A stretch of DNA of 64,000 nt, taken from positions 1,178,001-1,242,000 of the forward strand of contig CAVZOP010000002.1 of the NCBI GenBank assembly GCA_963776935.1, given 5' to 3'. This document shows, in pieces, positions 1 through 9,695 of the stretch. Under the pieces are notes generated by a model. The model did no database searches. It was not told where the DNA came from and worked only from the letters and a program-made list of their open reading frames with translations. Made by a program: the position numbers and the translations under genes. Source of the stretch: JALOLG01 sp963776935 (GTDB lineage: Bacteria; Actinomycetota; Acidimicrobiia; Acidimicrobiales; Ilumatobacteraceae). The stretch's first letter is position 1; each line of letters begins with the position of its first letter.

Positions 1-14
1 GCGGTCCCGAAGAT

Positions 15-29
15 GTGACCGAGTGCCCT
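15..29 (+). promoter_or_regulatory. dormancy-type box upstream of PPOX gene
   Basis: GTGACCGAGTGCCCT matches the window-wide box RGGACCTTCGGCCCT in gene-facing orientation. A -10-like CACCCT lies 22 bases downstream at 52-57. The ATG is 69 bases from the box. Confidence 0.55.
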
Positions 30-98
30 AACACTGCGAACGGCTCGAGCGCACCCTGGGCGCTACCAAGGAATCGTCCACCCTGTGGAGGTGCGCAC

Positions 99-536
99 AT
101 GACGGATCAGCACATGTATCGCTGGGTGGTTCCTGCATGGGAGTGCTATCGGCTCCTCCACCAGCACCGGGTCGGGCGGCTGGCGATCGTCGAGGGCGGA
201 TATCCGATATCGATCCCGGTCAGCTACCGCTTGTCCGGGACGCCAGCAGAGCAACGCATCGTGTTCCGGACGGCGCCGACCACGACGATCGCCCAGTACG
301 AGGGTCGTGCGTCGCTCGAAGTCGACGACATCGACGAGCAGACGAAGTCTGCGTGGAGCGTGATCGCCCGCGGTGCCTTGCACCGTCTCTTCGGCGACAG
401 CACGGTTCCGGACCCGCAGCCATGGCTGCTCGAAGGGCGAGATCATTGGCTGGCACTCGACGTGATGGCAGTGAGCGGCCGACGTTTCGTCGGCCTGCCG
501 GACGAAGGCTCCGCCATCCAGTGGCGCTTCGAATGA
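99..536 (+). CDS. PPOX-family flavin-nucleotide-binding protein
   Basis: A 145-residue single-domain protein of the pyridoxamine 5'-phosphate oxidase-like split-barrel superfamily. These proteins usually bind FMN or F420, and their substrates are often unknown. The barrel is visible as LLHQHRVGRLAIVEGGYPIS, then IVFRTAPTTT, then SLEVDDIDEQTKSAWSVIARG, the usual order of beta strands with the flavin-contacting FRT segment. The ATG is chosen because GTGGAGGTG precedes it; an in-frame upstream extension is out-of-character low-complexity sequence. Two further PPOX paralogs lie in the window near 8.4 and 52.6 kb. Mycobacterial DosR regulons also contain PPOX-like proteins, and the box upstream fits hypoxic control. 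The substrate cannot be inferred. Confidence 0.85.
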   Translation: MTDQHMYRWVVPAWECYRLLHQHRVGRLAIVEGGYPISIPVSYRLSGTPAEQRIVFRTAPTTTIAQYEGRASLEVDDIDEQTKSAWSVIARGALHRLFGDSTVPDPQPWLLEGRDHWLALDVMAVSGRRFVGLPDEGSAIQWRFE

Positions 537-588
537 CGCACGGGCGTATCGCCGCCGCCCGGTGACGCTCGGCTCCGTGACGACCTGC

Positions 589-1359
589 TCAGACGATGTG
601 GACGTCGAGCTGAGCGATGTCACGGAACAGGTCCGCGACCGACTCCATCGCGTCGGTGCTGGGTTCGACGAGTGGCGGGTCATGGGGCCGCGCGCCGTGA
701 CCCCTGAAGGCGATCAGCTTGACGCGCATGTGCGGATCGACGGCGGCGAGCCATTGCGCAGTGCGGTGCATCAGGTCGTGGTCGTCGTTCAGTCCGGCCA
801 GCACGAGCAGCCGCACCTCGTACAGCAGGCCGAGATCGTGGAGGCGGCGAATGCTGGGCAGCACGCGTTCGTTGGAGTGACCGGTGAGCGCTTGGTGGAT
901 CTCGGGATCGAGGCACTTGAGGTCGATCATCGCTCCGTCCATCACCGGTGCGAGCGACTCCCACACGCCGAGCTCGCACGAACCGTTGGAGTCGACGAAG
1001 CACCCGAGTCGGGCGAGTTCCGGGTCGGCCTTGATGGCGGTGAAGAGCTCGCGCACGAAGGCCGGCTGCTGTGTGGGCTCTCCGCCGGACACGGTCACGC
1101 CGCTGAGGAACGGGGCCGCGGGCCTGATGCGCTCGACCAGCTCGTCAATCGTCACCCGTCGCGGGGCGTGACCATCGACGGGGCCGGTGCCAGGGATCGT
1201 CTGGGGGTTGTGGCAGGCGAGGCAGTCGAAGTTGCAGCCCTGCAGGAACACCACGAACCGGTTGCCCGGTCCGTCCACGTTGCTGAACGTGATCGTGTCG
1301 GCCACGAGGCCGCTCACGCACCTCTGGCCACGGGCCGCCCTATCGAGGGTCGCGCTCAT
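589..1359 (-). CDS. yjjW: glycyl-radical enzyme activase, YjjW-type radical SAM protein
   Basis: Radical SAM enzyme of 256 residues that should use S-adenosylmethionine and a 4Fe-4S cluster to abstract hydrogen from the glycine of a partner glycyl radical enzyme. The cluster motif CX3CX2C is at Cys42, Cys46 and Cys49 (GCNFDCLACHNP), followed by the SAM-binding GGEP motif (VTVSGGEPTQQP) near residue 93. I see no second CxxCxxC cluster set, so it is the short form, unlike the Escherichia coli YjjW with a ferredoxin-like insert. Its start lies 20 bases inside the end of yjjI, so the two are translationally coupled, and the pairing identifies the substrate as YjjI. The enzyme is oxygen-sensitive by family, which fits the hypoxia theme. 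Confidence 0.85.
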   Translation of the reverse strand: MSATLDRAARGQRCVSGLVADTITFSNVDGPGNRFVVFLQGCNFDCLACHNPQTIPGTGPVDGHAPRRVTIDELVERIRPAAPFLSGVTVSGGEPTQQPAFVRELFTAIKADPELARLGCFVDSNGSCELGVWESLAPVMDGAMIDLKCLDPEIHQALTGHSNERVLPSIRRLHDLGLLYEVRLLVLAGLNDDHDLMHRTAQWLAAVDPHMRVKLIAFRGHGARPHDPPLVEPSTDAMESVADLFRDIAQLDVHIV

Positions 1360-2860
1360 TGCATCCGATCCGTTTCACCGCGCGCGACGTGAGGTGGTAG
1401 GCCTCCTCGCTCCCGGCCGCCAGGTAGTCGCTCGAGTGGCGTGCCCCGCCGTGGGCGGCGATCGCCGCCAGGTCGCTCTTGCGGACGAGGTAGCCGGTGA
1501 TCCGGACGAACTCGTTGCTGTCGAGGTTGAACGTGAAGTCGCGCATCCCGCTCGCGAAGGCGCCGCGGATGATGTCGACGACGGCACGCGGGTTGCTGAC
1601 CGCGGACTCGTCGACATGGAAGATGTCACTGACTCCCGCTGCGAACAGATGGTGGTGGGGTGCGCAGGTGGTGATGTGCTCGAGCACCGCCGGTTCGTCG
1701 CCCACCGGGATGCGCGTGCCGGCGGTGACGTCGACGTCGAGGTCGATGCCGCCCTGGCTGTGCAGGTAGCAGTGGCCGCCTCCACCTTCGCAGTAGGGCA
1801 TCGGTCTCGCCTCCACCAGCTCGGCGACCCGTTCGACGACCTGTACGGCGAGGGCGTTCGCCACGACATCGTGCCCGTAGCGGGCCTCGCCACCGCGGTC
1901 GAGGCCTTCGTGGACCATCAGCAGGTTGACGCATTCGGCGAGACCGAAGATGCCGAACATCGCGGCGAAGCGATCGATGCTGACCAAGCCCTCCGTGGCG
2001 AGCCAGTGGGTCTCGAAGAACCGCTGCTCCTCCACGAGCGACCGTACCCGCACCTCGGCGAGCTCGGCGGCGAGCTCGACATAGTGCGGGAGTGTCTCGG
2101 CGAGGAACGTTTCGATACCGCCGGCGTGGCGCAGCACGACCTCTTTCAGGTTGAGCCGGACGAGCGTGTGGGCACCGCCGCCAATCTTGAGCGAGTTGTA
2201 GCAGCTCACCGCGGCGTAGCCCTCGCCATGGTCGGCGACCATCATCGGGTGGTTGACGAAGTGCGGCTTGCCGGTCTCGAACACGGTGCACACGGCGTCC
2301 CCGATCAGGTCGTCGGGGGTGATCGACGGGTCGACTCTGAGTGTGATGTTCGGCACCGACTGCCGAAGCGACCGCTCGACACGCAGGACCGAGCGCACGA
2401 TGCGGCTGTCGCGGGGACCGACGTCGAGGTGCACGAACGCGTCGGGCAGCATCCGATCGAGGCCGATCCAGAACCGGCGCAGCGTGCGGTCGAGCCGTTC
2501 GTCATCGATGCGGTCGTCGACGAACGGCCCGAGCAGTTCGTCGACATCGCCCAGGTACACGGGGTACGTGGTCACGCTCGGCACGTGGGCGTACATGATC
2601 TGCAAGAAGGCGAGCGCGTCGTCGAGGTCGGTCGGCGGCGACAGCTCGAGGAACTCGATGCCCCGATTCATTGCCCGTCCGTAGTCGGGCAGCACGTAGC
2701 GCGGGGCGAACGGTGCGTTGCCTTCGTAGAGGTCGCAGATCACCCGCTCGTCGAGCGCCTCACGGCACGCCTCCGACAACGCGGGGTACGGCAGTGCTTC
2801 GGTCGCCAGGGTGGCGAGACGGCGGATCTTCTGGTCGTAGCCGAGCGTCCCGTCGCTCAC
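1340..2860 (-). CDS. yjjI: YjjI-family glycyl radical enzyme (DUF3029)
   Basis: A glycyl radical enzyme of 506 residues, close to the 516 of E. coli YjjI; the physiological substrate of this family is not established. The C-terminal glycyl loop is FVRITGY, with Gly456 as the radical site, 50 residues from the end as usual. Candidate thiyl-radical cysteines are Cys220 (AVSCYNSLKIGGG) and Cys310 (FGLAECVNLLM); I cannot decide between them. GTG was chosen as start because a strong GGAGGA sits 6-7 bases upstream; an ATG 18 bases earlier has a poorly spaced Shine-Dalgarno. It is co-directional and overlapping with yjjW. A box (2934-2948) and a TACCGT -10 (2906-2911) precede it. Glycyl radical enzymes are rare in mostly aerobic actinobacteria. 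Confidence 0.85.
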   Translation of the reverse strand: MSDGTLGYDQKIRRLATLATEALPYPALSEACREALDERVICDLYEGNAPFAPRYVLPDYGRAMNRGIEFLELSPPTDLDDALAFLQIMYAHVPSVTTYPVYLGDVDELLGPFVDDRIDDERLDRTLRRFWIGLDRMLPDAFVHLDVGPRDSRIVRSVLRVERSLRQSVPNITLRVDPSITPDDLIGDAVCTVFETGKPHFVNHPMMVADHGEGYAAVSCYNSLKIGGGAHTLVRLNLKEVVLRHAGGIETFLAETLPHYVELAAELAEVRVRSLVEEQRFFETHWLATEGLVSIDRFAAMFGIFGLAECVNLLMVHEGLDRGGEARYGHDVVANALAVQVVERVAELVEARPMPYCEGGGGHCYLHSQGGIDLDVDVTAGTRIPVGDEPAVLEHITTCAPHHHLFAAGVSDIFHVDESAVSNPRAVVDIIRGAFASGMRDFTFNLDSNEFVRITGYLVRKSDLAAIAAHGGARHSSDYLAAGSEEAYHLTSRAVKRIGCNERDPR

Positions 2861-2933
2861 GAGGGTCCTCCGCGGCATCGGAACTCGTTCATCTCCACAC
2901 CGATGACGGTACGGGTGACCAGGCTCGGCGAGT

Positions 2934-2948
2934 AGGGCCGAAGGTCCG
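2934..2948 (-). promoter_or_regulatory. dormancy-type box of yjjI-yjjW
   Basis: On the gene strand the box reads CGGACCTTCGGCCCT, 14 of 15 to the consensus. TACCGT, a good actinobacterial -10 (TANNNT), begins 22 bases downstream at 2911-2906. It lies back to back with the nifJ box. Confidence 0.75.
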
Positions 2949-3005
2949 CTCGGGCTCGTCGAGCGGGCCATTCGACGCCGTCCGGCTCACACATGGGTCG
3001 CGAAC

Positions 3006-3020
3006 GGGACCTTTGGTCCT
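3006..3020 (+). promoter_or_regulatory. dormancy-type box of nifJ operon, perfect palindrome core
   Basis: GGGACCTTTGGTCCT contains the perfect inverted repeat GGACC-TTT-GGTCC. The hexamer at the expected -10 position (3043-3048) is TTCGAT, a weaker match. It is 59 bases before the GTG start. Confidence 0.75.
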
Positions 3021-3079
3021 ACCTGGCGTGGCCCCGTCGCTGTTCGATGAAAGAGATTCGACGAACCGGAGGAACCACC

Positions 3080-6000
3080 GTGCAGGCTCAGCAGACGTGC
3101 ATCGACGGAAATGAGGCTGCCGCACGCGTCGCCTATGCCTTGAGCGAGGTCGTCGCCATCTACCCGATCACGCCGGCCTCGCCGATGGGTGAGCACGCCG
3201 ACGATTGGGCGTCGGCCGGGCGGCCGAACCGCTGGGGGTTGGTTCCCGAGATCGTCGAGATGCAGTCGGAGGGCGGGGCCGCAGGGGCGCTGCACGGCGC
3301 GCTGCAGAAGGGTGCGATGGCGACGACGTTCACGTCGAGCCAGGGGCTGCTGTTGATGGTCCCGAACATGTTCAAGATCGCCGGCGAGCTGACGCCGTGC
3401 GTCATCCACGTTGCGGCGCGCACGATCGCCACCCATGCCCTGTCGATCTTCGGCGATCACTCCGACGTGATGCACGCCCGCACCACCGGCTGGGCGATGC
3501 TGTCAGCGGGATCGGTGCAGGAGGCCCACGACTTCGCGCTCGTGTCGCACGCCGCGACGCTGCGATCGCGGGTGCCGTTCCTGCACTTCTTCGACGGCTT
3601 CCGCACCAGTCACGAGATCGACAAGATCAGCGTCCTCGACGACGACGATCTGGCCGCCTTGGTGCGTGACGACGATGTGTTCGCCCACCGGATGCGTGGC
3701 ATGACACCGGATGCACCGACGCTGCGCGGCACTGCCCAGAATCCCGACGTCTTCTTCCAGTCCCGCGAGGCGGCCAACCTCCACTACGAAGCGGTACCCG
3801 GCACCGTTGGCGACATCTTCGACGAGCTCGCCGCGCGCACGGGTCGCCGCTACGGCCTCGTCGACTACTTCGGCGCACCTGATGCGGAGCGGGTCATCGT
3901 GCTGATGGGATCGGCGGCGGGTGCCGCGACGGAGGCGGTGGAGGCCTTGACCGCCCGGGGCGAGAAGGTCGGCGTCCTGACCGTGCGGCTGTACCGCCCG
4001 TTCCCGGCCACGGCGCTGGTCGACGCACTCCCCGCCACCGTCACGAGCATCGCGGTGCTCGATCGGACCAAGGAGCCGGGGTCCGTGGGTGAGCCGCTGT
4101 ACCTCGATGTCGTCGCTGCCCTCGCCGAGGCGGGCGCGGCCGGCACCTTGCCGTTCACGGCAGGCATGCCGCGGGTCATCGGGGGCAGGTACGGCCTGTC
4201 GTCGAAGGAGTTCCTCCCGAGCCATGTCGGCGGCGTCTTCCGGGAGCTGACCGCGGAACGCCCGCGGCCGCACTTCACGGTCGGCATCTTCGACGACGTC
4301 ACCCGGCTCTCCGTCGACCCTGACCGTGAGGTCCGGTACGAGCGGCCGACCGGCGAGGTTCAGGCGATGTTCTTCGGCCTCGGATCCGATGGCACGGTCG
4401 GGGCGAACAAGTCGTCGGTGAAGATCATCGGCGAGCAGACCGACCTCTTCGCCCAGGGCTACTTCGTCTACGACTCGAAGAAATCAGGTTCGGTGACGAT
4501 CTCGCACCTGCGCTTCGGCCCGCAACCGATCCGATCCACGTATCTCATCGACGACGCCGACTTCGTGGCCTGCCACCAGTTCGGCCTGCTCGACAAGATG
4601 AAAGTCGTCGAATTCGCGAGGGCCGGGGCCACGATGCTGCTCAACAGCCCCTGGCCGGCCGCGACCGTGTGGGACCACCTGACTGAAGAGGTGCAGCGCG
4701 AGCTGATCACCAAGGACATCACGCTCTTCGTGATCGACGCCGACGAGGTCGCCCGCGAGACGGGCATGGGGAACCGGGTCAACACGGTGATGCAGCCGTG
4801 CTTCTTCGCGCTGTCCGGCGTCCTGCCCGCCGACGAGGCGATCGGTCACATCAAGGCGAACGTCGAGGCCACGTACGGCAAGCGCGGACGGTCGATCGTC
4901 GAGCGCAACTTCGCCGCCATCGACGCTTCACTCGCGGCGCTCGAGCGCGTCGAGATCCCGTCAACCGTGACGTCCACGACGATGCGACACAATCCGATCC
5001 CGGCCGACGCCCCCGAGTTCGTTCGCCGCGTCACCGCCGTCCTGCTCGCAGGCGAAGGTGATCTGCTGCCGGTCTCGGCCCTCCCCGTCGACGGCGTGTT
5101 CCCCACCGGAACCGCCAAGTACGAGAAGCGTTCGATCGCATCCGAGATCCCCATCTTCGATCCCGACGTGTGCATCGACTGCGGACGTTGCGCGGCAGTC
5201 GTGCCCGCACGCCGCGATCCGCATGAAGGTGTACGCGACCGGACGCCTTGGCCGGTGCACCCGCCGGGTTCCGTTCCAAGACGTTCCGATCCAAGGACGT
5301 CCAGGGACAGTGGATGTCGATCCAGGTCGCGCCGGACGACTGCACGGGATGTGGCGTGTGCGTCGACGTGTGCCCGGCAAAGTCGAAGTCCGAGGTGCGT
5401 CACAAGGCGATCAACATGTCGCCCGCCGCCGAACACCGCGACGTCGAGCGTGTGTCGTGGGACTTCTTCCTCACGATCCCCGAGATCGACCGCGATGCGC
5501 TCCCACACGACGCGGTGAAGGGTTCGCAGGCGCTTCAGCCGCTGTTCGAGTTCTCAGGTGCGTGCGCCGGCTGTGGTGAGACGCCATACATCAAGCTCGT
5601 CACCCAGCTGTTCGGCGACCGGATGATCGTCGCCAACGCCACGGGATGCTCGTCGATCTTCGGTGCCAACCTTCCGACCACGCCCTACGCGATGAACGAC
5701 GAAGGACGCGGGCCGGTGTGGAGCAACTCGCTGTTCGAGGACAACGCCGAGTTCGGGCTCGGCATGCGCCTCGGCTACGACGCGCAGCGCTCGCAGGCGC
5801 GCCTGCTCCTCGAACGCCTCGCACCTCGCCTCGACGCCTCGCTGGTGAGAGACCTCCTCGACGCCGACCAGTCGACGGCCATGGCGATCGGTGCGCAGCG
5901 CCAACGAGTGGCGACGCTGATCGAGACGCTCGCCACGTTCCCGGACGACCTCGATGCGGCCCACCTGCGGTCGGTCGCCGAGGCGTTGGTGGACAAGGGC

Positions 6001-6735
6001 GTGTGGATCATCGGTGGCGACGGATGGGCCTACGACATCGGCTTCGGTGGGCTCGACCAGGTCCTGTCGAGCGGTCGCAACGTGAACATCCTCGTGCTCG
6101 ACACCGAGGTGTACTCCAACACCGGCGGACAGGCGTCGAAAGCAACGCCGCGCGGTGCCGTGGCGAAGTTCGCGGCGGCCGGCAAGTCGAGCGGCAAGAA
6201 GGACCTCGGTGCGATCGCCCGCAGCTACGGCAACGTCTACGTCGCCCAGATCGCGATCGGATCCAACGACCTGCAGGCCACCAAGGCGCTGGTCGAGGCC
6301 GAGGCCTGGCCGGGACCGAGCCTCGTCATCGCCTATTCCACATGCATCGCCCACGGCATCGAGATGTCGACGTCGATGAGCCACCAGAAGGACGCCGTAC
6401 GATCCGGCTACTGGCCGTTGTACCGCTTCTCGCCATCGGCCGCCGAGGACAACACCCCCTTCCAGCTCGACTCGAAGGCCCCGACGATCCCTGTCTCGGA
6501 GTTCGTCAGCAGCGAAGCCCGCTTCGCGATCCTGACTCGCACCAACCCCGAACGAGCGGCCGAGCTCGGTGCCTTGTTGCAGGGCGACGCCGACGAGCGG
6601 TGGCGTTACTACTCGCAACTGGCGACGGTGCGCCGGAGCATTCCGCACACCATCGAGGGGGTTGCCGACGACCCATCCGACGCTGTCCAGCCGGTGCTCA
6701 CCGCGGCAGCTGCCGAAACGAGCGATGAAACATGA
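3080..6735 (+). CDS. nifJ: pyruvate:ferredoxin (flavodoxin) oxidoreductase, two frame breaks
   Basis: Single-chain PFOR, about 1217 residues once two extra bases are ignored (near 5201 and 5244). It oxidises pyruvate with CoA to acetyl-CoA, CO2 and reduced ferredoxin. Order of domains: N-terminal pyruvate-binding domain (VVAIYPITPASPMGEHAD), gamma and linker domains with GSVTISHLRFG, a ferredoxin domain with CIDCGRC and CTGCGVCVDVC clusters, then the TPP domain (GACAGCGETPY; GGDGWAYDIGFGG; VYSNTGGQASKATPRGA). The first break falls just before the fourth cysteine of cluster one, and the corrected frame reads AAVCPHAAI. GTG is preferred because GGAGG precedes it by 7 bases. The stop overlaps the next ATG by four bases. 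The breaks are probably sequencing errors; if real, the enzyme is dead. Confidence 0.88.
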
Positions 6736-7754
6736 CCGACCTGACGACCAAGTACCTGGGGCTGACGCTCCGCACTCCGATCGTCGCGTCGGCAGGACCG
6801 CTGACGCGCGACGTCGACATGATACGCCGCCTCGTCGGCTCGGGCGCTTCGGCGATCGTGCTTCCGTCGCTGTTCGAAGAGGAGATCCTCGTCGAAGAAC
6901 GACAGTTCGGCGCGGCGTACGAGGCCGGCACGAACCACTTCGCCGAAGCGCTCGATTACTTCCCCCGCGGCGGCTTCGCGGACTACGAGAACCCGCTCGA
7001 CCGCTACCTCGGTCATCTCGCGGCTGTGCGCGACGCGGTCGATGTGCCCGTGATCGCGAGCATCAACGCCACGTCGGCGGGCGGGTGGACGAGCTACGCC
7101 CGGCTGGTCGCCGATGCGGGTGCCGACGCCCTCGAGCTGAACCTGTACCACGTAGCAGCGGACCCAGCTCGCTCGGGCCGCGACATCGAAGAAGGCGATG
7201 CCGCACTCGTAATGCAGATCTCGTCGTCGGTCGGGATCCCCGTTGCGGTGAAGATCTCCCCGTACTACTCGTCGCTCGCCCACACCGCGCTTTCGTTCGC
7301 CGACGCCGGTGCGACCGGGCTGGTCTGCTTCAACCGCTTCTATCAACCCGACCTCGACCCCGACACGCGGGAGGTGATCCCGCGCATCGACCTCTCGGAG
7401 TCCTGGGAGCTCCGGCTCCCGCTGCGATGGATCGCGATCCTGCGTCCCCTGCTCCCCGAGATCTCGCTCGCCGCCACCACCGGCATATCGACCGGGCACG
7501 ATGTCGCCAAGGCCCTGCTCGTCGGCGCCGACGTGGCGATGATGACGTCGGCGCTGTTGCGTCACGGCCCGGAGCATGTCGCCCTGGTGGAATGGGAGCT
7601 CCGACAGTGGGCGACCGAGCACGAGTACGAGTCGGTCGATCAACTCCGGGGCAGCGTCAGCCACGCCACGACCGACAATCCCACAGCGTTCGAAAGGGCG
7701 AACTACATGCACATCCTCCAGTCGTACGAGACCCCGAGCTTGGAGCGCCCATGA
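6732..7754 (+). CDS. dihydroorotate dehydrogenase-like flavoprotein
   Basis: A 340-residue FMN TIM-barrel protein of the class 1 dihydroorotate dehydrogenase superfamily. It begins with the typical substrate entry LGLTLRTPIVASAGPLT, has VPVIASINATSAGGW near residue 105, VAVKISPYY near 170 and the phosphate-binding ATTGISTGHDVAKALLVGAD near 255. Proteins of this subgroup sit next to nifJ in many bacteria and are annotated as DHOD-like; their true substrate is not established and pyrimidine synthesis is not implied. The gene overlaps both neighbours through ATGA junctions, so it is translated with nifJ. A role linked to ferredoxin or pyruvate metabolism is inferred from context only. Confidence 0.82.
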   Translation: MTDLTTKYLGLTLRTPIVASAGPLTRDVDMIRRLVGSGASAIVLPSLFEEEILVEERQFGAAYEAGTNHFAEALDYFPRGGFADYENPLDRYLGHLAAVRDAVDVPVIASINATSAGGWTSYARLVADAGADALELNLYHVAADPARSGRDIEEGDAALVMQISSSVGIPVAVKISPYYSSLAHTALSFADAGATGLVCFNRFYQPDLDPDTREVIPRIDLSESWELRLPLRWIAILRPLLPEISLAATTGISTGHDVAKALLVGADVAMMTSALLRHGPEHVALVEWELRQWATEHEYESVDQLRGSVSHATTDNPTAFERANYMHILQSYETPSLERP

Positions 7755-8176
7755 TCGACAGCAGTGATCCAGGAGCATTTCCGATCGAAGTGCTGATCGC
7801 CGACACCGTCGTGTGTGTCGAGCCCACCCTGAACCTTCGCGACGTGGCCGCTGTCCTGATCGGCAACAGCATCGGCGCGGTCGTCGTCGGCAGCCAGGAC
7901 AATCCCATCGGCATCATCTCCGAACACGACATCGTCCGCGCCATCGCCGACGGAGTCGACCCGTCGATCACGGCGGCCGACATCGCCCACAACGAACTGT
8001 TCTGGACCCAGGCGTCGACCACGGTGGCCGAAGTCGCGAACCAGATGATGAACCAGTACGTCCGGCACCTCCTCGTCGAGGACAGCGGACGTCTGGCGGG
8101 CATCGTCTCCGCCCGCGACCTGCTCGGCGTGTACGCCATCAGCGAATCCGTGGGGGACGACGTAGCTGGCGGGTGA
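7751..8176 (+). CDS. CBS-domain pair protein
   Basis: A 141-residue protein made of two CBS motifs (about residues 10-65 and 75-135), a module that binds adenosyl ligands such as AMP, ATP or SAM and senses energy state. Visible hallmarks are NSIGAVVVGSQDNPIGIISEHDIVRAIADG and the second-repeat RHLLVEDSGRLAGIVSARDLL. It has no catalytic domain. The ATG overlaps the preceding stop (ATGA), making it the third gene of the nifJ operon. M. tuberculosis Hrp1 (Rv2626c) is a stand-alone CBS pair in the DosR regulon; a second such protein lies near 28.3 kb here. Regulation of the oxidoreductase by adenylate is a plausible inference. Confidence 0.85.
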   Translation: MIDSSDPGAFPIEVLIADTVVCVEPTLNLRDVAAVLIGNSIGAVVVGSQDNPIGIISEHDIVRAIADGVDPSITAADIAHNELFWTQASTTVAEVANQMMNQYVRHLLVEDSGRLAGIVSARDLLGVYAISESVGDDVAGG

Positions 8177-8207
8177 TCGGTTCGGGGCCTTGCGGTCGGG
8201 CGGTGTG

Positions 8208-8654
8208 CTACAGGTGTCCGCGCCCGTCGAAGGTGATGTCTGACGGACGGATCCGTCTACCGCTGATGAACCGCGGTACGACTTGGATCAAGTGGCGCTT
8301 CGGTCCGATCCACGGCTCGACGACGACCGATTTCAGCTCGTGTGGAGCCGCCTCGTGAGCGACTCCCTGAACCAGCACGCTCCAACCGGTTCGGTGTGCC
8401 GGATCGATCGAATCGATCTGGAACGCGACCGCGTGGCGGTGCAGAGCGTCGAGTTTGGTGCCGGCATTCGTTCGGAACACGATCGTCTCTCCCGCGAGCT
8501 CATAGTTCACGGGCGCGACGTAGGGCAGACCGTCGTCCGCGATCACCGCGATACGGCCGACCGAATGAAGGGAGAGAAGCGTCAGGCACTCGTCGCGTGA
8601 GAGCTCCTCGAGCTCAGGTCCCTGCTGGCCATCGTCGTCCAGCGATGTGGATTC
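8208..8654 (-). CDS. PPOX-family flavin-binding protein
   Basis: About 148 residues of a split-barrel PPOX fold: CLTLLSLHSVGRIAVIADDG, YVAPVNYELAGETIVFRTNAG, then AFQIDSIDPAHRTGWSVLVQG, and a C-terminal EPWIGPKRHLIQVVP strand. This layout is close to the paralog at 52.6 kb. The start is uncertain: GTG is chosen because the family normally begins near here, but no strong Shine-Dalgarno is visible and the frame stays open upstream to 8780. It is convergent with the CBS gene and divergent from a USP gene. The box between them is oriented toward the USP, so control of this gene by it is unproven. Confidence 0.75.
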   Translation of the reverse strand, partial: ESTSLDDDGQQGPELEELSRDECLTLLSLHSVGRIAVIADDGLPYVAPVNYELAGETIVFRTNAGTKLDALHRHAVAFQIDSIDPAHRTGWSVLVQGVAHEAAPHELKSVVVEPWIGPKRHLIQVVPRFISGRRIRPSDITFDGRGHL

Positions 8655-8702
8655 CACGAGCTCATGATGCCGCTCGGACGGGCTGCCGACAATTCGAACT
8701 TC

Positions 8703-8717
8703 GGGACGTTCGGCCCT
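8703..8717 (+). promoter_or_regulatory. dormancy-type box of USP gene
   Basis: GGGACGTTCGGCCCT differs from the consensus at one core base. CACAAT follows at 8741-8746 (23-base spacing) as the -10. It lies in the divergent PPOX/USP region and points to the USP. Confidence 0.7.
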
Positions 8718-8804
8718 CACCGCGCGGACCTGCGGGAGCGCACAATCGAAGGTGAGGTAGGGGACGACGTGATCCCACACCCGACGTCGCGCAAGGAGGC
8801 AGAC

Positions 8805-9602
8805 ATGAGCACGATCGAACGGGTGGCGGTTCCCGTCAACTGGACCCCGGAGAGTGATCGGGCGCTCGTCGTCGCGAGCATGCTGGCGACGTGGGCAGGC
8901 GTCGACGTGGAGCTCGTCACCGTTGCCGAGCCGATCAAGCGCACCGATCTGCAGCCGAGGTTGGAGAAACTGGCGTACGACGCGGCCGTGCCGACGACCT
9001 GGCGGATCGTCGAGACGGGAGGACCGCCGGAGGCCGCCCTCCTCGCCGAGCTCGCCCGCGACGAGAACCGACTGTGGTGCGTCGGCTCACACGCTCGGGG
9101 CGCTCTCGGCGAACTGTTGCTCGGCAGTCTCAGCGAAGACTTCGTCCGCCACGCCCACGTACCCGTCATGCTCGTCGGGCCCCACGTCAGCATGGCGCCG
9201 ACGGGGCGCGTGTTGGCGGTGGCGCTCGATGGCACCGAGCAGAGCGAATCGATTCTTCCGGCCGCCGCCGAGCTTGCGGTGGCGCTGGGTATGACCGTGC
9301 GGCTGCTTCAGGTCGCCGGAGTCAGAGAACACGTCCCATCGGACCTCTCCGAGAGTGCCTACCTCTCGCGCGTCGCCGGCCGGGTCCCGTTGTTCGAGCG
9401 GGAAGCGGTGGACTACGACGTCCTCCACGGGGAGCACCCTGCTGTCGAGATCGCCAGCTACGTGGATGCCCACGCCGACATCGGGGCCGTTGCACTCGCC
9501 ACGCGAGGCCTCGATGGGCCGGATCGCCTCCTGCGCGGGAGCACCGCCTTCGAAGTCGCCCACCGGGCGTCCGCCCCCGTGCTGATCCTCCACAAGGCCT
9601 GA
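8805..9602 (+). CDS. tandem universal stress protein
   Basis: A 265-residue protein with two Usp domains (about 5-128 and 135-265), Rossmann-like folds that bind ATP in one subgroup. The first domain keeps the nucleotide motif G-2x-G-9x-G-S (VGSHARGALGELLLGSL). The second is degenerate (ATRGLDGPDRLLRGST), so only one competent ATP site is expected. The ATG follows AAGGAGG by six bases. A consensus box with a -10 precedes it. Tandem USPs such as Rv2623 and Rv2005c are characteristic DosR regulon members in mycobacteria, where Rv2623 binds ATP and limits growth. The precise role here is unknown. Confidence 0.88.
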   Translation: MSTIERVAVPVNWTPESDRALVVASMLATWAGVDVELVTVAEPIKRTDLQPRLEKLAYDAAVPTTWRIVETGGPPEAALLAELARDENRLWCVGSHARGALGELLLGSLSEDFVRHAHVPVMLVGPHVSMAPTGRVLAVALDGTEQSESILPAAAELAVALGMTVRLLQVAGVREHVPSDLSESAYLSRVAGRVPLFEREAVDYDVLHGEHPAVEIASYVDAHADIGAVALATRGLDGPDRLLRGSTAFEVAHRASAPVLILHKA

Positions 9603-9695
9603 CGTCGCAGGCCCATTGCTGAGCTCGGGCGCTTCCACACCGTGATCGTGGGGTCGGCGCAACCTGCTTTGTCGACGACTGCGCGTCGCACGTCA

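Noticed and set aside
1187..2935. A long open frame on the + strand opposite yjjI
   Set aside because: Low-complexity, charged composition, no motif; it is an antisense shadow of a conserved gene in high-GC DNA. The same holds for the long frame at 34962-37823.
5195..5250. Programmed frameshifting in nifJ
   Set aside because: Two separate +1 shifts within 50 bases, no slippery heptamer or stimulatory stem seen; other genes have similar random breaks.
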